From NCBI GenBank assembly GCA_900129675.1, contig FSRD01000001.1:609501-673500 (forward strand): a stretch of DNA of 64,000 nucleotides. Direction: 5' to 3'. A program made the translations under genes and the position numbers. Positions 26,868 to 35,691 of the stretch are shown in pieces. Origin of the DNA: Bradyrhizobium erythrophlei. GTDB taxonomy: Bacteria; Pseudomonadota; Alphaproteobacteria; Rhizobiales; Xanthobacteraceae. The notes beneath the pieces were generated by a model. That model did not search any database and was not told the origin of the DNA. It saw only the letters and a program-made list of their open reading frames with translations. Each line of letters begins with the position of its first letter. Within the stretch, counting starts at the first letter, position 1.

Positions 26868-27233
26868 ATGACCGACGTCACTACCATTGCGCGCCGCTAC
26901 ATCGAGCTGTGGAACGAGCGGACGCCGAGCCGCCGCCGCGAGATGCTGGCGACCAACTGGACCAGCGACGCCAGATATGTCGACCCGCTGATGTCAGGCG
27001 ACGGCCATGACGGCGTCGATGCCTTGATCGCGGGCGTGCAGCAGCGCTTTCCGGATTTCAAGTTCAAACTGATCGGCGAGCCGAACGGTTATGGCGATCA
27101 CGTCCGCTTCTCCTGGGGGCTCGGCCCCGACGGCGCCGACAGCCCGATCAAGGGCACGGATTTCGCCATCCTGAAGGACGGGCGGATCCGCAACATCACC
27201 GGATTCCTGGACCAGGTCCCGCAGGGGGCGTGA
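26868..27233 (+). CDS. SnoaL/NTF2-like polyketide cyclase family protein
   Basis: A 121-residue NTF2-fold protein: an N-terminal helix IARRYIELWNERTPSRRREMLATNW, then DARYVDPLMSGDGHDGVDALI and the terminal strand GRIRNITGFLDQVP. Small proteins of this group bind diverse hydrophobic ligands. The start follows AAGGAGAG. No functional context. Confidence 0.82.
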   Translation: MTDVTTIARRYIELWNERTPSRRREMLATNWTSDARYVDPLMSGDGHDGVDALIAGVQQRFPDFKFKLIGEPNGYGDHVRFSWGLGPDGADSPIKGTDFAILKDGRIRNITGFLDQVPQGA

Positions 27234-27249
27234 GCAAGAAGAGCGTAGA

Positions 27250-27382
27250 ACTGCAGGGTGGGCAAAGGCGCAATTCGCGCCGTGCCCACCATCTATCTCA
27301 GATCAAGAATGGCGGGCACGCGGAGCCTATCATCGGGCGCGCATTCGCGCGACCCGGTGGCTTTGCCCACCCTACCAAACCT
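27250..27382. repeat. GGGTGGGCAAAG-type inverted repeat
   Basis: GGGTGGGCAAAGGCGCAATT and GTGGCTTTGCCCACCCTACC face each other, with inner ATCGGGCGCG/CGCGCCG-like arms. This is a third kind of intergenic repeat and lies between converging genes. Confidence 0.65.
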
Positions 27383-27383
27383 T

Positions 27384-27956
27384 TCACGCGCGCCTTCTCC
27401 GATGCAACGCCATCGCCAGCCGGATCGCGACGCCGGCCTGCCACACCGGATAAAGCACCGACGTCTGGTCGAGGCCGAGCGCATTGTCGAGTGCCAGCAG
27501 CGCGCCGGCGAGCGTACCGGTGACCAGCATCTGCAACCAGGCCACGACGTCGCGCGGGCCCGCGGGCAACAGACCGATCCCGAGCGCCATGATGGCGCTG
27601 CCGGTGAAGCCGCCGGCGAGCCCGGCCAGGATATTGCGCATCATCTTGTCGGCGCCGTTGGCCTGCCCGTCGATGAAGATCGCGGCATTCACCGCGCAGA
27701 CGAATGCGACCATGGTGACGATCGCCGCCAGCAGCGCCGCCCACCGGGGATTGGCGCTAAAGCTGCGAACCACCATGAAAACGAGAACGGCAAAGGGGAC
27801 CGCCACCAGCGCAATGCGCAGATCGCCGGGACCGCCGCCGATCCTGTCGATCAGTTGCGGCAGCAGCGGCGTCAGGACGCCGGACAGCACGCCGCCGCCG
27901 GCGATCGCCAGTAAGCCGTTTCGGGAGGTGTCCTGGGAGGCGATCGCCTGGGTCAC
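27384..27956 (-). CDS. Multi-spanning membrane protein of unknown function
   Basis: A 190-residue protein from a GTG preceded by GGAGG. Five or so hydrophobic segments are visible (LLAIAGGGVLSGVLTPLLP, IALVAVPFAVLVFMVV, WAALLAAIVTMVAFVCAV, ILAGLAGGFTGSAIMALGIGL, WLQMLVTGTLAGALLAL). No transporter family is recognised. The gene is the last coding gene before the tmRNA locus. Confidence 0.65.
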   Translation of the reverse strand: MTQAIASQDTSRNGLLAIAGGGVLSGVLTPLLPQLIDRIGGGPGDLRIALVAVPFAVLVFMVVRSFSANPRWAALLAAIVTMVAFVCAVNAAIFIDGQANGADKMMRNILAGLAGGFTGSAIMALGIGLLPAGPRDVVAWLQMLVTGTLAGALLALDNALGLDQTSVLYPVWQAGVAIRLAMALHRRRRA

Positions 27957-28049
27957 GCGTTCACCTCCATGTTTGCGGCATGGCCATGGTCTAGCACGGC
28001 GGCGGCCGGAACATACTGTAAGTCGCCGCGCGACGCCCGAACCGGTCCA

Positions 28050-28462
28050 CAAATAAAAGCCGCGCCAACCCGAAGGTTGACGCGGCAATGGCCGTTCTGT
28101 TGCCAGGTGGACCAACCCCGAACAGGTTACGCCGCGAGGCGCACTTCGTTCAATGCAACGTTATCGTTTGCATTTAGGTTTTTGACCCGATAACGGCGGT
28201 ATCATGCCGAGCACAATTCAGAGCTTCTTCGCGACCATCGATCCTGGTTCGCCCCCGCCATAGCAGCCCTGGGATCATGCCTTGCGGCGTAATCGATCTC
28301 ACCTGACGTTTGAGCATGATCTTTTCGGAAAACCGGTACCCACTTTTCCGGATCATGCTCTGGATGAGACCTTTAAGCTCAAGCTGCTAAGGTGGAGGCG
28401 CCGGGTACTGCCCCCGGGTCTGCCCGCGGTCCGCTCAGAGTTTCAGCGCCATCGTCTTGCGA
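28050..28462 (-). ncRNA. ssrA: tmRNA, circularly permuted two-piece form
   Basis: The tag reading frame at 28171-28127 encodes ANDNVALNEVRLAA and stop, the typical alphaproteobacterial degradation tag. The coding piece begins near 28256 with GGGGGCGAACCAGGATCGA. Upstream on the same strand, the acceptor piece ends at about 28391 with CGCCTCCACC; its CGCCTCC pairs with GGGGGCG at the 5' end of the coding piece to form the tRNA-like acceptor stem. This order, acceptor before coding, is the permuted architecture of alphaproteobacteria. A hairpin (GCCGCGTCAACC with its complement) at 28058-28085 closes the gene. tmRNA rescues stalled ribosomes with SmpB. Outer limits are approximate. Confidence 0.9.
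28311..28360. repeat. GATCATG-type palindromic repeat inside the tmRNA intervening segment
   Basis: TGAGCATGATCTTTTCGGAA and CACTTTTCCGGATCATGCTC form a hairpin. It sits between the acceptor and coding pieces of ssrA, in the roughly 134-base stretch expected to be removed during processing. Confidence 0.75.
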
Positions 28463-28569
28463 CGAAACGACCCTACGCGGGATCGGCGGGGAAAGATAGG
28501 CTGAAAGCGGCGGCCTTCATCCTGTGGAAGGCTGTGCTAAGAGTACCGGTCTCCAGGGGAAGAAAGTAA

Positions 28570-29028
28570 ATGGCATTCGCTGCCGGGACTGAGATCGCGA
28601 CACCCGGGGGGACGGTCGTGATCGAAAATCTGAAAGTTGGCAACGAAGTACTGGCGGGCGCCGGCAGCGCACCGCATTTGACATGGACCCCTGTGGCGGT
28701 GGCGTTCATCCATAGTACGCCGCCGGGGACGCTCCATCCGGCAATTTGTTATATCGTCTTCGATGCAGGGCGGAGTCTCGTCTGCACGCAGGATCAGCTT
28801 TTCATGCGCCCCGACGGGACCCTTGCGCCCGCCAGTGACCTCCCGCCAGGCGGCAAACTGTTCGACCAGAATGGAAACGACGTTCTAATCGTGGAGGTCA
28901 TTACGGGGACGTACTCAGGCGTCCTTTATCGCTTTGAGACCAGCCTGAGCGCGAAAGGGTCGATTGACGGACATCTCATCCTGGCGGGCGACGTCGTCGC
29001 CGAAGACTTTGGGTTGCAGTCCGGCTAG
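28570..29028 (+). CDS. Stand-alone Hint-domain protein with altered first residue
   Basis: A 152-residue protein that is one Hint (hedgehog/intein) domain. The block A-like start is AFAAGTEIATPGGTVVIENLKVGNEVLAG; the C-terminal block is DGHLILAGDVVAEDFG. In active domains the position before FAAGT is a catalytic Cys, but here it is Ala (M-A-FAAGT), and the terminal block lacks the usual His-Asn pair. It therefore may not self-process. Hint domains in bacteria usually sit at the end of toxins or surface proteins, so a free-standing one is odd. The ATG follows GGGGAAGAAAG. It lies between the tmRNA and the island integrase. Confidence 0.65.
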   Translation: MAFAAGTEIATPGGTVVIENLKVGNEVLAGAGSAPHLTWTPVAVAFIHSTPPGTLHPAICYIVFDAGRSLVCTQDQLFMRPDGTLAPASDLPPGGKLFDQNGNDVLIVEVITGTYSGVLYRFETSLSAKGSIDGHLILAGDVVAEDFGLQSG

Positions 29029-29125
29029 GACCAATCGATCCGTCGAAAGAGATCGCTTCCGATATTCCGCGTGGCTTCGAGTAGCCGAGGTGCGCCGGAC
29101 GTTCGCTTCGCGGGACCGGAAAATC

Positions 29126-29173
29126 TGGAGCGGGCGAAGGGAATCGAACCCTCGTATGCAGCTTGGGAAAACG
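29126..29173 (-). other. tRNA-Gly 3' fragment, probable island attachment site
   Basis: Minus-strand sequence from about 29173 to 29126 reads through CCCAAGC (anticodon-loop side with CCC), then the T arm GGGTTCGATTCCC and the acceptor end CGCCCGCTCCA. The 5' half of a tRNA is not present, so this is a fragment and not a working gene. Its place beside a tyrosine integrase marks it as the left attachment site. The intact tRNA-Gly is expected at the far right end of the island, outside this window. Confidence 0.75.
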
Positions 29174-29317
29174 AATCATAAGATTTTATCGATCTATTTC
29201 AGCGCCCATCAACTTATTGAACTTATTGTATTTTATGCTATTATTGAAGTGCGGAGATTATCGATTTCAGCGCACAAGACCAATAGCTGATTTGTACGAC
29301 CGTTGTACGGGTGTCCG

Positions 29318-30805
29318 GTGGCCGAAAAGACAGCTTACGAGAGAAAGTCCCTTCGTTTCAGCAATCAAGATGTGCAAAGCGCTATCTCGTACGGCGAGAG
29401 CAAGCATATTACAGGCAAAGTCGCGGAATGGCGTGACACTAAGTCCGTGGGTCTGACGCTTCGGATCACGCCAGGAAAAGTAGTGTGGTACGTCCGGCGT
29501 AGAGAGATCACGCTGCGTTTAGGACTGGCATCCGAAATCACTCTGGACGCCGCGCGGTACTTTGCCGAACAAACGCATCTTGCGGCAGGCCGCAAGCGCG
29601 ATCTGCGCGAGTTTGTCGACACGCTGGTAAGGCTCGAGACGACCGCCAAATACAATGATAGCCTAGGTCACGCGGAAATAGCAGATCAGTTTGCCGACGA
29701 AGCCTCGCTGTTCGCTTACAGAAAACGCATTGGCGACACCGGAATCACGTGGACTTGGAAGGCCCTTACTCAGAAATTTCTAGAGTATCAAAAGCCGCGG
29801 TTAAAGCCAAAATATCGCAAACAGTACGAGCACTATCTGACCCTCAAGGAATTTAGTTCGATCAATGAAACGTTGGTCAGCGAAATCAAACTACGTGACC
29901 TAGAACGGGTGCGAGACACGATCCATCTGAATCATGCGCCGTCAGCGGTTCATCGCTCACTCACTCAATCAAAACGCATGTTGGGCTGGGCTTGGCGATA
30001 TCATGCGACCGAATCGGGACTGGATGATGTCCAATCCGAGTGGTGGAGCAGATGGTCTTTCGAATACAAGACACGAGAGCGCACGCACGCGCCTTCGATC
30101 GAGGAAATCGCCCGCACGCTGGTGCTGGCGGACACCTTTCGACATCTTGCGGATGGCGAGCATGACACCTATCCGGGCATAATCAGCGCTCTTTGGGGCG
30201 TCGCTTTGACGGCGCAGCGCACCGGTGCATTCATGCAGTTGCGCGTCGACCGAATGTTTGACGCAACGAAGGCCAATCGCAAGCTTCGCGGTTGGAAGAT
30301 CGCGAACTGGACCTCTCAGGAAATGAAAGGCGGCCGAGACGGCGGTCGTCCCCATTCGCTGCCAATCCCCCCGGAGGCGCTCAAGGTCCTGAAGAAATTT
30401 CATGATGAGGCAGGCGGTACGTCCGAATGGATGTTTCCCGGGCGAGATAACAAGAAACATATAACTCCGGCCGCGCTCAACCTTCTAATATACCGAATGC
30501 AAGGGCGAGTTTACGATCATACAACTAAGCAGAAACCCTACCGCAAGGGAAAGCCAGGTCCGAAGCCGCGGCCCAAGAAGAAACGTCGAGATCTTTTTGC
30601 TGAGTACGGCATCAAACCTTGGACCCCCCATGATTGCAGGAGAACAATAACGACCTTCCTCGATGACAGACGACTGGGAGGCGCGGCCACCGCGATCCTT
30701 GGGCACAAGACCCCTTACTCCCGGGCTGACGAGCGTGAGTTGCTCGCACCTGTCACCGAACAACACTACAATCGATCGCAAAAGATCGATCTAAGGGCGC
30801 GTTAG
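29318..30805 (+). CDS. Tyrosine-type site-specific integrase
   Basis: A recombinase of about 495 residues. The catalytic residues are visible: Arg in AQRTGAFMQLRVD, the H-x-x-R box in TPHDCRRTITTFL, a further His in LGHKTPYS and the nucleophilic Tyr in EQHYNRSQK. The N-terminal DUF4102-like arm-binding region (EWRDTKSVGLTLRITPGKVVWYVRRR) is characteristic for island integrases that use tRNA genes. Start GTG at 29318 is preferred to an in-frame TTG at 29303. AT content is higher than in the core genes to the left. Confidence 0.9.
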   Translation: MAEKTAYERKSLRFSNQDVQSAISYGESKHITGKVAEWRDTKSVGLTLRITPGKVVWYVRRREITLRLGLASEITLDAARYFAEQTHLAAGRKRDLREFVDTLVRLETTAKYNDSLGHAEIADQFADEASLFAYRKRIGDTGITWTWKALTQKFLEYQKPRLKPKYRKQYEHYLTLKEFSSINETLVSEIKLRDLERVRDTIHLNHAPSAVHRSLTQSKRMLGWAWRYHATESGLDDVQSEWWSRWSFEYKTRERTHAPSIEEIARTLVLADTFRHLADGEHDTYPGIISALWGVALTAQRTGAFMQLRVDRMFDATKANRKLRGWKIANWTSQEMKGGRDGGRPHSLPIPPEALKVLKKFHDEAGGTSEWMFPGRDNKKHITPAALNLLIYRMQGRVYDHTTKQKPYRKGKPGPKPRPKKKRRDLFAEYGIKPWTPHDCRRTITTFLDDRRLGGAATAILGHKTPYSRADERELLAPVTEQHYNRSQKIDLRAR

Positions 30806-32144
30806 GAAATAACTGAGTCAATTTTATCACGCTCTGTAAGAATTGTCGCTTGAGGATTCCCTGAAGAGAATCAGCGGCGATAGAATCGTCGCGTGATAAG
30901 CGCTTCTGACATCAGAACTCTTCGGAAACGTTGGAAGGCGATGGCGCCTTTGCTGGATGAGCGGAGCCGACGGCGCTGGGCGGCTTCGGAAGCACGTATG
31001 ATTGGACACGGCGGCGTGAGCGCCGTGGCTGAGGCGACGGGGCTGGCCCGGCGGACAATATATCGAGGGCTTGAAGATCTCCAAGATCGTGCCTCAGTCG
31101 GGAATGACCGGATACGCCGGCAGGGTGGCGGACGTAAATCGAGGATAACCGAGGATCCAACACTGCTTTCCGACCTTAAGTCGCTGCTCGAACCGGCGAC
31201 GCGAGGTGACCCGATGCGGCGGCAATTGTGGACGTCGCTCAGCCTGCGGAAGCTATGCGTGGAGCTGAAAGGCAAAGGGCACGAGATCAGCTATACGGTC
31301 GTTGGGGATTGCCTGCACAAGCTGCACTATAGCTTACAGGCCAACCGAAAATCCCACGAAGGAAGCGAGCATATGGACCGGAATGGTCAGTTCGAATACA
31401 TCAACAAAAAGGCTAGCAGTTTTTTGACGGACGGCCAGCCGGTCATCTCGGTCGATACGAAAAAGAAGGAGTTGGTCGGCAATTTCAAGAATGCGGGCCG
31501 CGAATGGAGACCCAAAGGCACACCCGAAGAGGTCAATGTACATGACTTCATTGATCCCAAGTTGAAACGCGCGGTGCCGTACGGCGTTTATGACATCAAC
31601 AACAATACCGGCTGGGTCAGCGTGGGAACGGATCACGACACCGCCGCCTTTGCGGTTAACGCCATCCGCCGCTGGTGGAAGGCCATGGGAAAGAAACGTT
31701 ATCCGAAACCCAAGGGTCTGTTGGTGACCGCTGACGGCGGTGGGTCGAATGGCTATCGCGTCCGTCTGTGGAAGATTGAACTCCAGAAGCTGGCTGACGA
31801 GCTAAAGTTTCCGATCACGGTGTGCCACTTGCCGCCTGGAACCAGTAAGTGGAACAAAATCGAGCACCGGCTTTTTTCTTTCATCAGCATCAACTGGCGC
31901 GGCAAACCCCTGCGCAGTTTTCGCACAATCGTCGAGCTCATTGCCGCTACGACAACCGAGACGGGCCTGACCGTGCGTGCTGAACTCGACGAAAAGAAAT
32001 ATCCCAAGGGACTCAAAGTCTCCGATGCGCAACTCGCCACCGTCAACATGTTTCCTCATGACTTTCATGGGGAGTGGAACTACACAATAGCTCCGAACAG
32101 GAAGCGCCCAAAAAAGTGACTAAGTTATTTCTTAACAGACCCTA
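30792..32144. mobile_element. ISAzo13-type insertion sequence
   Basis: Imperfect terminal inverted repeats are GCGTTAGGAAATAACTGAG at the left and its counterpart CTAAGTTATTTCTTAACAGA at the right. The single transposase gene fills the element. The insertion is immediately downstream of the integrase stop. Exact ends are uncertain by a few bases. Confidence 0.75.
30893..32119 (+). CDS. ISAzo13 family transposase
   Basis: A 408-residue transposase, apparently intact. Conserved segments are RRRWAASEARMIGHGGVSAV near the N-terminus with ATGLARRTIYRGL (HTH), SVDTKKKELVGNFKNAGREW (first catalytic Asp), VTADGGGSNGYRVRLWK (second Asp) and the C-terminal Glu in KWNKIEHRLFSFI. A GTG start is used. 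Its good state suggests a recent insertion. Confidence 0.9.
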   Translation: MISASDIRTLRKRWKAMAPLLDERSRRRWAASEARMIGHGGVSAVAEATGLARRTIYRGLEDLQDRASVGNDRIRRQGGGRKSRITEDPTLLSDLKSLLEPATRGDPMRRQLWTSLSLRKLCVELKGKGHEISYTVVGDCLHKLHYSLQANRKSHEGSEHMDRNGQFEYINKKASSFLTDGQPVISVDTKKKELVGNFKNAGREWRPKGTPEEVNVHDFIDPKLKRAVPYGVYDINNNTGWVSVGTDHDTAAFAVNAIRRWWKAMGKKRYPKPKGLLVTADGGGSNGYRVRLWKIELQKLADELKFPITVCHLPPGTSKWNKIEHRLFSFISINWRGKPLRSFRTIVELIAATTTETGLTVRAELDEKKYPKGLKVSDAQLATVNMFPHDFHGEWNYTIAPNRKRPKK

Positions 32145-32369
32145 AAAGCGGAAGGCATGATGCTCTGGGTAAAAGCCTTGCTCACCGCCTGCGAGAAAGA
32201 GCGTAGGCTTGTGTACCGCCGAGAAGCTACACCACGGGCTGCGGCGGCCTGAACGAGCGCCTTAGCAAAGTCATTCTCGCCTGCATGCGCCAGAACGGCG
32301 GGCTGTTGCCGTCAAATACCTGCACGAGAACTGGCTCGCCTACCTCTATTGGGTGCTTTTGTTGTAGTG
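32145..32369. other. Short debris between two insertion sequences
   Basis: About 225 bases with no intact frame. A short AAAAGCGGAAGGCATGATGC stretch resembles pieces near 28499 and 42500. It looks like the remains of older mobile DNA. Confidence 0.35.
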
Positions 32370-33435
32370 TTGTGTGTACCAAAAACCTCAAATCCGACCA
32401 TAGTGGTGATGAAGTCCGCCCAGGATGGCGCCTGAACGAATGACACCGGTGCGCTGTACCGAGCGAGAGACCGGTGCATCCTTATTCAAAGACCGATGCG
32501 TTCGGAAACGGTTGTAATAGTCAGCGTAGGATTTCAGGACCCGACGCAAATGCGCTTCGCCACGGATGATTATGTGATCGAGACACTCGCGACGGATCGA
32601 TCCGACCAGCCGTTCAGCAAAGCCATTCTGCCAGGGTGAGGCCGGTGCAATAGGCTTGTCTCGGATGCCCATGGCGCGCATTCGGCGTGTGACGACCGCA
32701 CCATAGATGCTATCCCGGTCGCGGATCATGTAGTGCGGGGCTTCATTCCAGGGGAATGCTTCTGTGATCTGACGCGCAACCCATTCCGCGATGTGTTGTG
32801 ACGCCGATCCAACGATGACCAACGCATAAAGCAGGTCGAAGCCAATGGTCGGGACAACGAACAGGTCCATGGCGGCAATATCTTGGGCATGATTACGCAG
32901 AAAGACGCGCCACGCCTGGCTTGGCGGCCGGCGCCGCTTGACCATGTATTTGGCGACACTCGATTGCGCGACGTCAAAACCGAGCTTGAGCAGCTCGCCG
33001 TGGATGCGTGGCGCTGCCCAAAGTGGGTTTTCGATGCTCATCCGCCGGATCAGCGCGCGCAATTCGGTCTCGATCTGCGGCCGCCCTCCCCGTCCCAATG
33101 ATTTCCAACGCCAATAACAACGAAAGCCGGCCCGATGCCACCGCACGAGCGTCCCGGGCCAGATCACTGTGAGAACCTGCAGGATGGATGGAAACCAGCG
33201 ATACAGCTGGATAAGGAACCAGCGATCATGGTTCGTGAGCCGGACGCGACCATGCAGCCTACGCCTCAAGACAATCAACTGACGTCGAAGCACCGCGTTC
33301 TCAGCCTCAAGCCGCAACTTCGACTTGAATGGCGAGGCCAGGACGGCAAGAACGAAACAGAACAGCCTGATCATTCCGTCAACTTACGCGATTCCATCAC
33401 GGCATCAACTCGGATGAGGTTTTCGGTACATACAG
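32370..33435. mobile_element. Integrase-core (rve) insertion sequence, copy 1
   Basis: The ends are TGTGTACCAAAAACCTCA (left) and its imperfect inverted partner TGAGGTTTTCGGTACATACA (right). A second, damaged relative lies at 38349-39430. The insertion interrupts a TctC-type gene whose 5' part continues at 33436. Confidence 0.85.
32388..33374 (-). CDS. Integrase-core domain transposase (IS3/IS481-like)
   Basis: A 328-residue transposase, intact. N-terminal part LRLEAENAVLRRQLIVLRRR looks like a coiled, DNA-binding region. The rve catalytic core has Asp in IAAMDLFVVPTIGF, Asp in MIRDRDSIYG and Glu in NGFAERLVGSIRRECLDH. The C-terminal YYNRFRTHRSLNKDAP is conserved in this superfamily. I could not fix the IS family with certainty. 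Confidence 0.88.
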   Translation of the reverse strand: MIRLFCFVLAVLASPFKSKLRLEAENAVLRRQLIVLRRRLHGRVRLTNHDRWFLIQLYRWFPSILQVLTVIWPGTLVRWHRAGFRCYWRWKSLGRGGRPQIETELRALIRRMSIENPLWAAPRIHGELLKLGFDVAQSSVAKYMVKRRRPPSQAWRVFLRNHAQDIAAMDLFVVPTIGFDLLYALVIVGSASQHIAEWVARQITEAFPWNEAPHYMIRDRDSIYGAVVTRRMRAMGIRDKPIAPASPWQNGFAERLVGSIRRECLDHIIIRGEAHLRRVLKSYADYYNRFRTHRSLNKDAPVSRSVQRTGVIRSGAILGGLHHHYGRI

Positions 33436-33653
33436 GCTCTCTCCGCGCGAGGTGCGTGGTTTTCCACGACTATCTGCTGGCCAAGACCTTTGCTCATCTG
33501 GTTGGCGAGCGCCCGCGCGATCGCGTCAGTTGCTCCCCCCGCTGCAAACGGAACCACCATCGTCACCAGCCGATCGGGATATTTCTCGGCCGTCGCTGGT
33601 TTGAAAGCTAGTAGACTCGTCACCAAGGCGAGCGCAGTAAGGATAAATCGCAT
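33436..33653 (-). pseudogene. TctC/Bug-type solute-binding protein, 5' remnant
   Basis: From an ATG at 33653 the frame gives a signal peptide (MRFILTALALVTSLLAFKPATA) and then YPDRLVTMVVPFAAGGATDAIARALA, the hallmark start of Bug-family binding proteins of tripartite tricarboxylate transporters. The frame enters the insertion sequence after VVENHAPR, so about 250 residues are missing. No remainder was seen on the far side of the IS. Confidence 0.8.
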
Positions 33654-33977
33654 GCTTTTTGTTTCCTCGCCGACCTTGCGTGGCTTGTCTCGGTAAAGAC
33701 CTTTCAAACGGATGGTCAACATCGCCCCGTATCACGGGGTGGATCATACGTCTGTCCCATGGCCGGGTGACGGACCGCACTTGGCCGAAGGCTTATCGGT
33801 TGGGACGGTGGGAATTCCTGGCTAGGCCAATATCGGAGGTTCCTCCAGAATCGGATTTGCTCCCAGTCGAAATACGTTGATCCCGGATCGTTCGATATTC
33901 TGGCCCACTTAGACGGATGAGCTTGTTTGACGATGCGGGTATAATGGATCTTATGTTGTGAACCGTAGGACGCTCGT

Positions 33978-35100
33978 ATGGATGACAGTGCGTTCCGGAT
34001 TTGGAGTCGCAAGGCGGCTGATTGGGGCGTAGATTATCGTCAAGGTCTGCGCAAACGTCCCGTTCGAGCGCAAACAGCGCCCGGAGCGACCTTCAACGCC
34101 ATCCCATCCAACCCACCTGAAGCGCCGGAATCGATGGATGCGATTTTTGCGGACTTTGAAAGCATTGTGATGCCCGGCATCACCCATTGGCAGCATCCGC
34201 GTTTTTTTGCGTATTTCCCGGCCAACGCGGCTCCCGCTTCGGTTATCGCCGAGCAGCTCGTGTCAGCGATAGCTGCGCAATGCATGCTGTGGCAAACCTC
34301 GCCGGCTGCAACCGAATTGGAAACCCGTGTTCTGGACTGGCTACGTCGCGCGCTTGGCCTGCCTGACGGCTTCAGGGGGGGTTATCCAGGACTCCGCATC
34401 TTCAGCAACGCTGGCGGCGGTTCTCGTCATGCGCGAGCGCGCGCTGAAATGGAAAGGCAACAAGCTGGGCCTGTCGGGGCAAGCGCGTTTGCGGATCTAT
34501 TGTTCGGGTCACGTGCATACCTCGATCGATCGCGCAATTTGGGTTTCCGGCATCGGCGAAGACAATCTTGTGCGCATCCCGGTCCTCGGCGAAATGCATA
34601 GCCTCGACGTCGCGGCACTTGACGCCGCGATTGTTGCGGACACGCGAGCGGGTTTTCTACCTGCGGGTATTATTGCCAGTGTCGGCGGGACCAGCGTGGG
34701 CGGAACGGACAATATCGCGGAAGTCTGCGAGGTTGCGAGACGCCACGATCTTTACGTTCACGTCGATGCGGCGTGGGCCGGATCGGCGATGATTTGCGCA
34801 GAATTCCGAAACCTATGGGATGGGATTGAGATGGCGGACTCAATGGTTTTCAATCCGCATAAATGGCTTGGCGCCCAGTTCGATTGCTCAGCCCATTTTC
34901 TGCGAAATCCTGAAAGCCTGGTGCGAACTCTCACCGGCTCCGCCATTTCGTCGATCTGTGCGCCGCTGGCCTTCGGCTTCATCGCTGACCTCACCGGCAA
35001 TTATTCGACGCCGTTCAGCGCGTCGCTGTGCCTGCTGCTGGTGGGTGCCGCGATGTGTCTGGTCATGCGGCCGGACCGTCAGGTCCAGGACGTCGCCTGA
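33978..35100 (+). pseudogene. PLP-dependent aromatic amino-acid decarboxylase, frameshifted and joined to an MFS transporter tail
   Basis: The frame from 33978 starts as a group II decarboxylase (HWQHPRFFAYFPANAAPASVIAE, WQTSPAATELETRVLDWL). At a run of seven G at about 34375 the reading shifts by one; the other frame continues with VIQDSASSATLAAVLVMRER and the PLP lysine motif FNPHKWLGAQFDCS. At about 34925 the decarboxylase stops and the frame turns into the last two helices of an MFS transporter (SSICAPLAFGFIADLTGNYS... LLLVGAAMCLVM). It is a deletion-fusion plus frameshift and cannot encode a working decarboxylase. Confidence 0.8.
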
Positions 35101-35691
35101 CCGGCAGTCCCTTGGTCGACACCACGCCTTGAAATCGTCATGGCCGGGCTCGTCCCGGCCATTGACGTTTTGCCGGCTGTCATCGGCCGGGCATTTGATT
35201 GTCCGTCGCTTCGTGGCGCGGCCGAGCCAACGGGTCCGGACGACGCTTGGCCCGATGACAAATTCCGCCCTGCTTGTTCGGCGTCACCCTGCGCGGACTC
35301 GTACTTTCGCTTTGAATCTTGCGGCCAGTCCAAGGCGAGACCATTGCGCACGAGCCAATCCCCGAGGTCAGCGCCGCCGACCGAGCATGTCGCCACTGTG
35401 CGACCGTGTCCGTCCAGCGAGATCGGTAGGCAGCTTACTGGCCGTCTCGCAACAAAGGCATCCATTCCGTTCGCCGCCTTCGCACCGCACCGATATTGGA
35501 GGCTATCCTCGCCTCGGCAAAGCTGGCTGCTTGCCGGAGCGTCGATGCCCCATAGCCGGATGCGGGTGCCATGTATTTTCCAGCGTGTCGCCATCGATGA
35601 CGCTGGCCTGACCAGCCAGGTTGTCGGCTGCGGCGGCGGACGCTGGCGCAAGGATCAGCGCCGCGAGCACGGCTATCGCTGTTCTGGTCAT
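35079..35691 (-). pseudogene. Thermonuclease (SNase-like), frameshifted
   Basis: The start at 35691 gives a signal peptide (MTRTAIAVLAALILAPASAAAA) and QASVIDGDTLE, the calcium-site start of the staphylococcal-nuclease fold. One extra A in the run GGAAAATACATGG at about 35580 shifts the frame; the other frame goes on with IHGTRIRLWGIDAPASSQLC and later VRNGLALDW. Each half is well conserved, so the loss is recent or a sequencing error. The 3' end overlaps the decarboxylase-MFS remnant. Confidence 0.75.

Noticed and set aside
29126..29206. Intact tRNA-Gly gene
   Set aside because: Only the part from the anticodon loop to the 3' end is present; the 5' acceptor strand and D arm are missing upstream.
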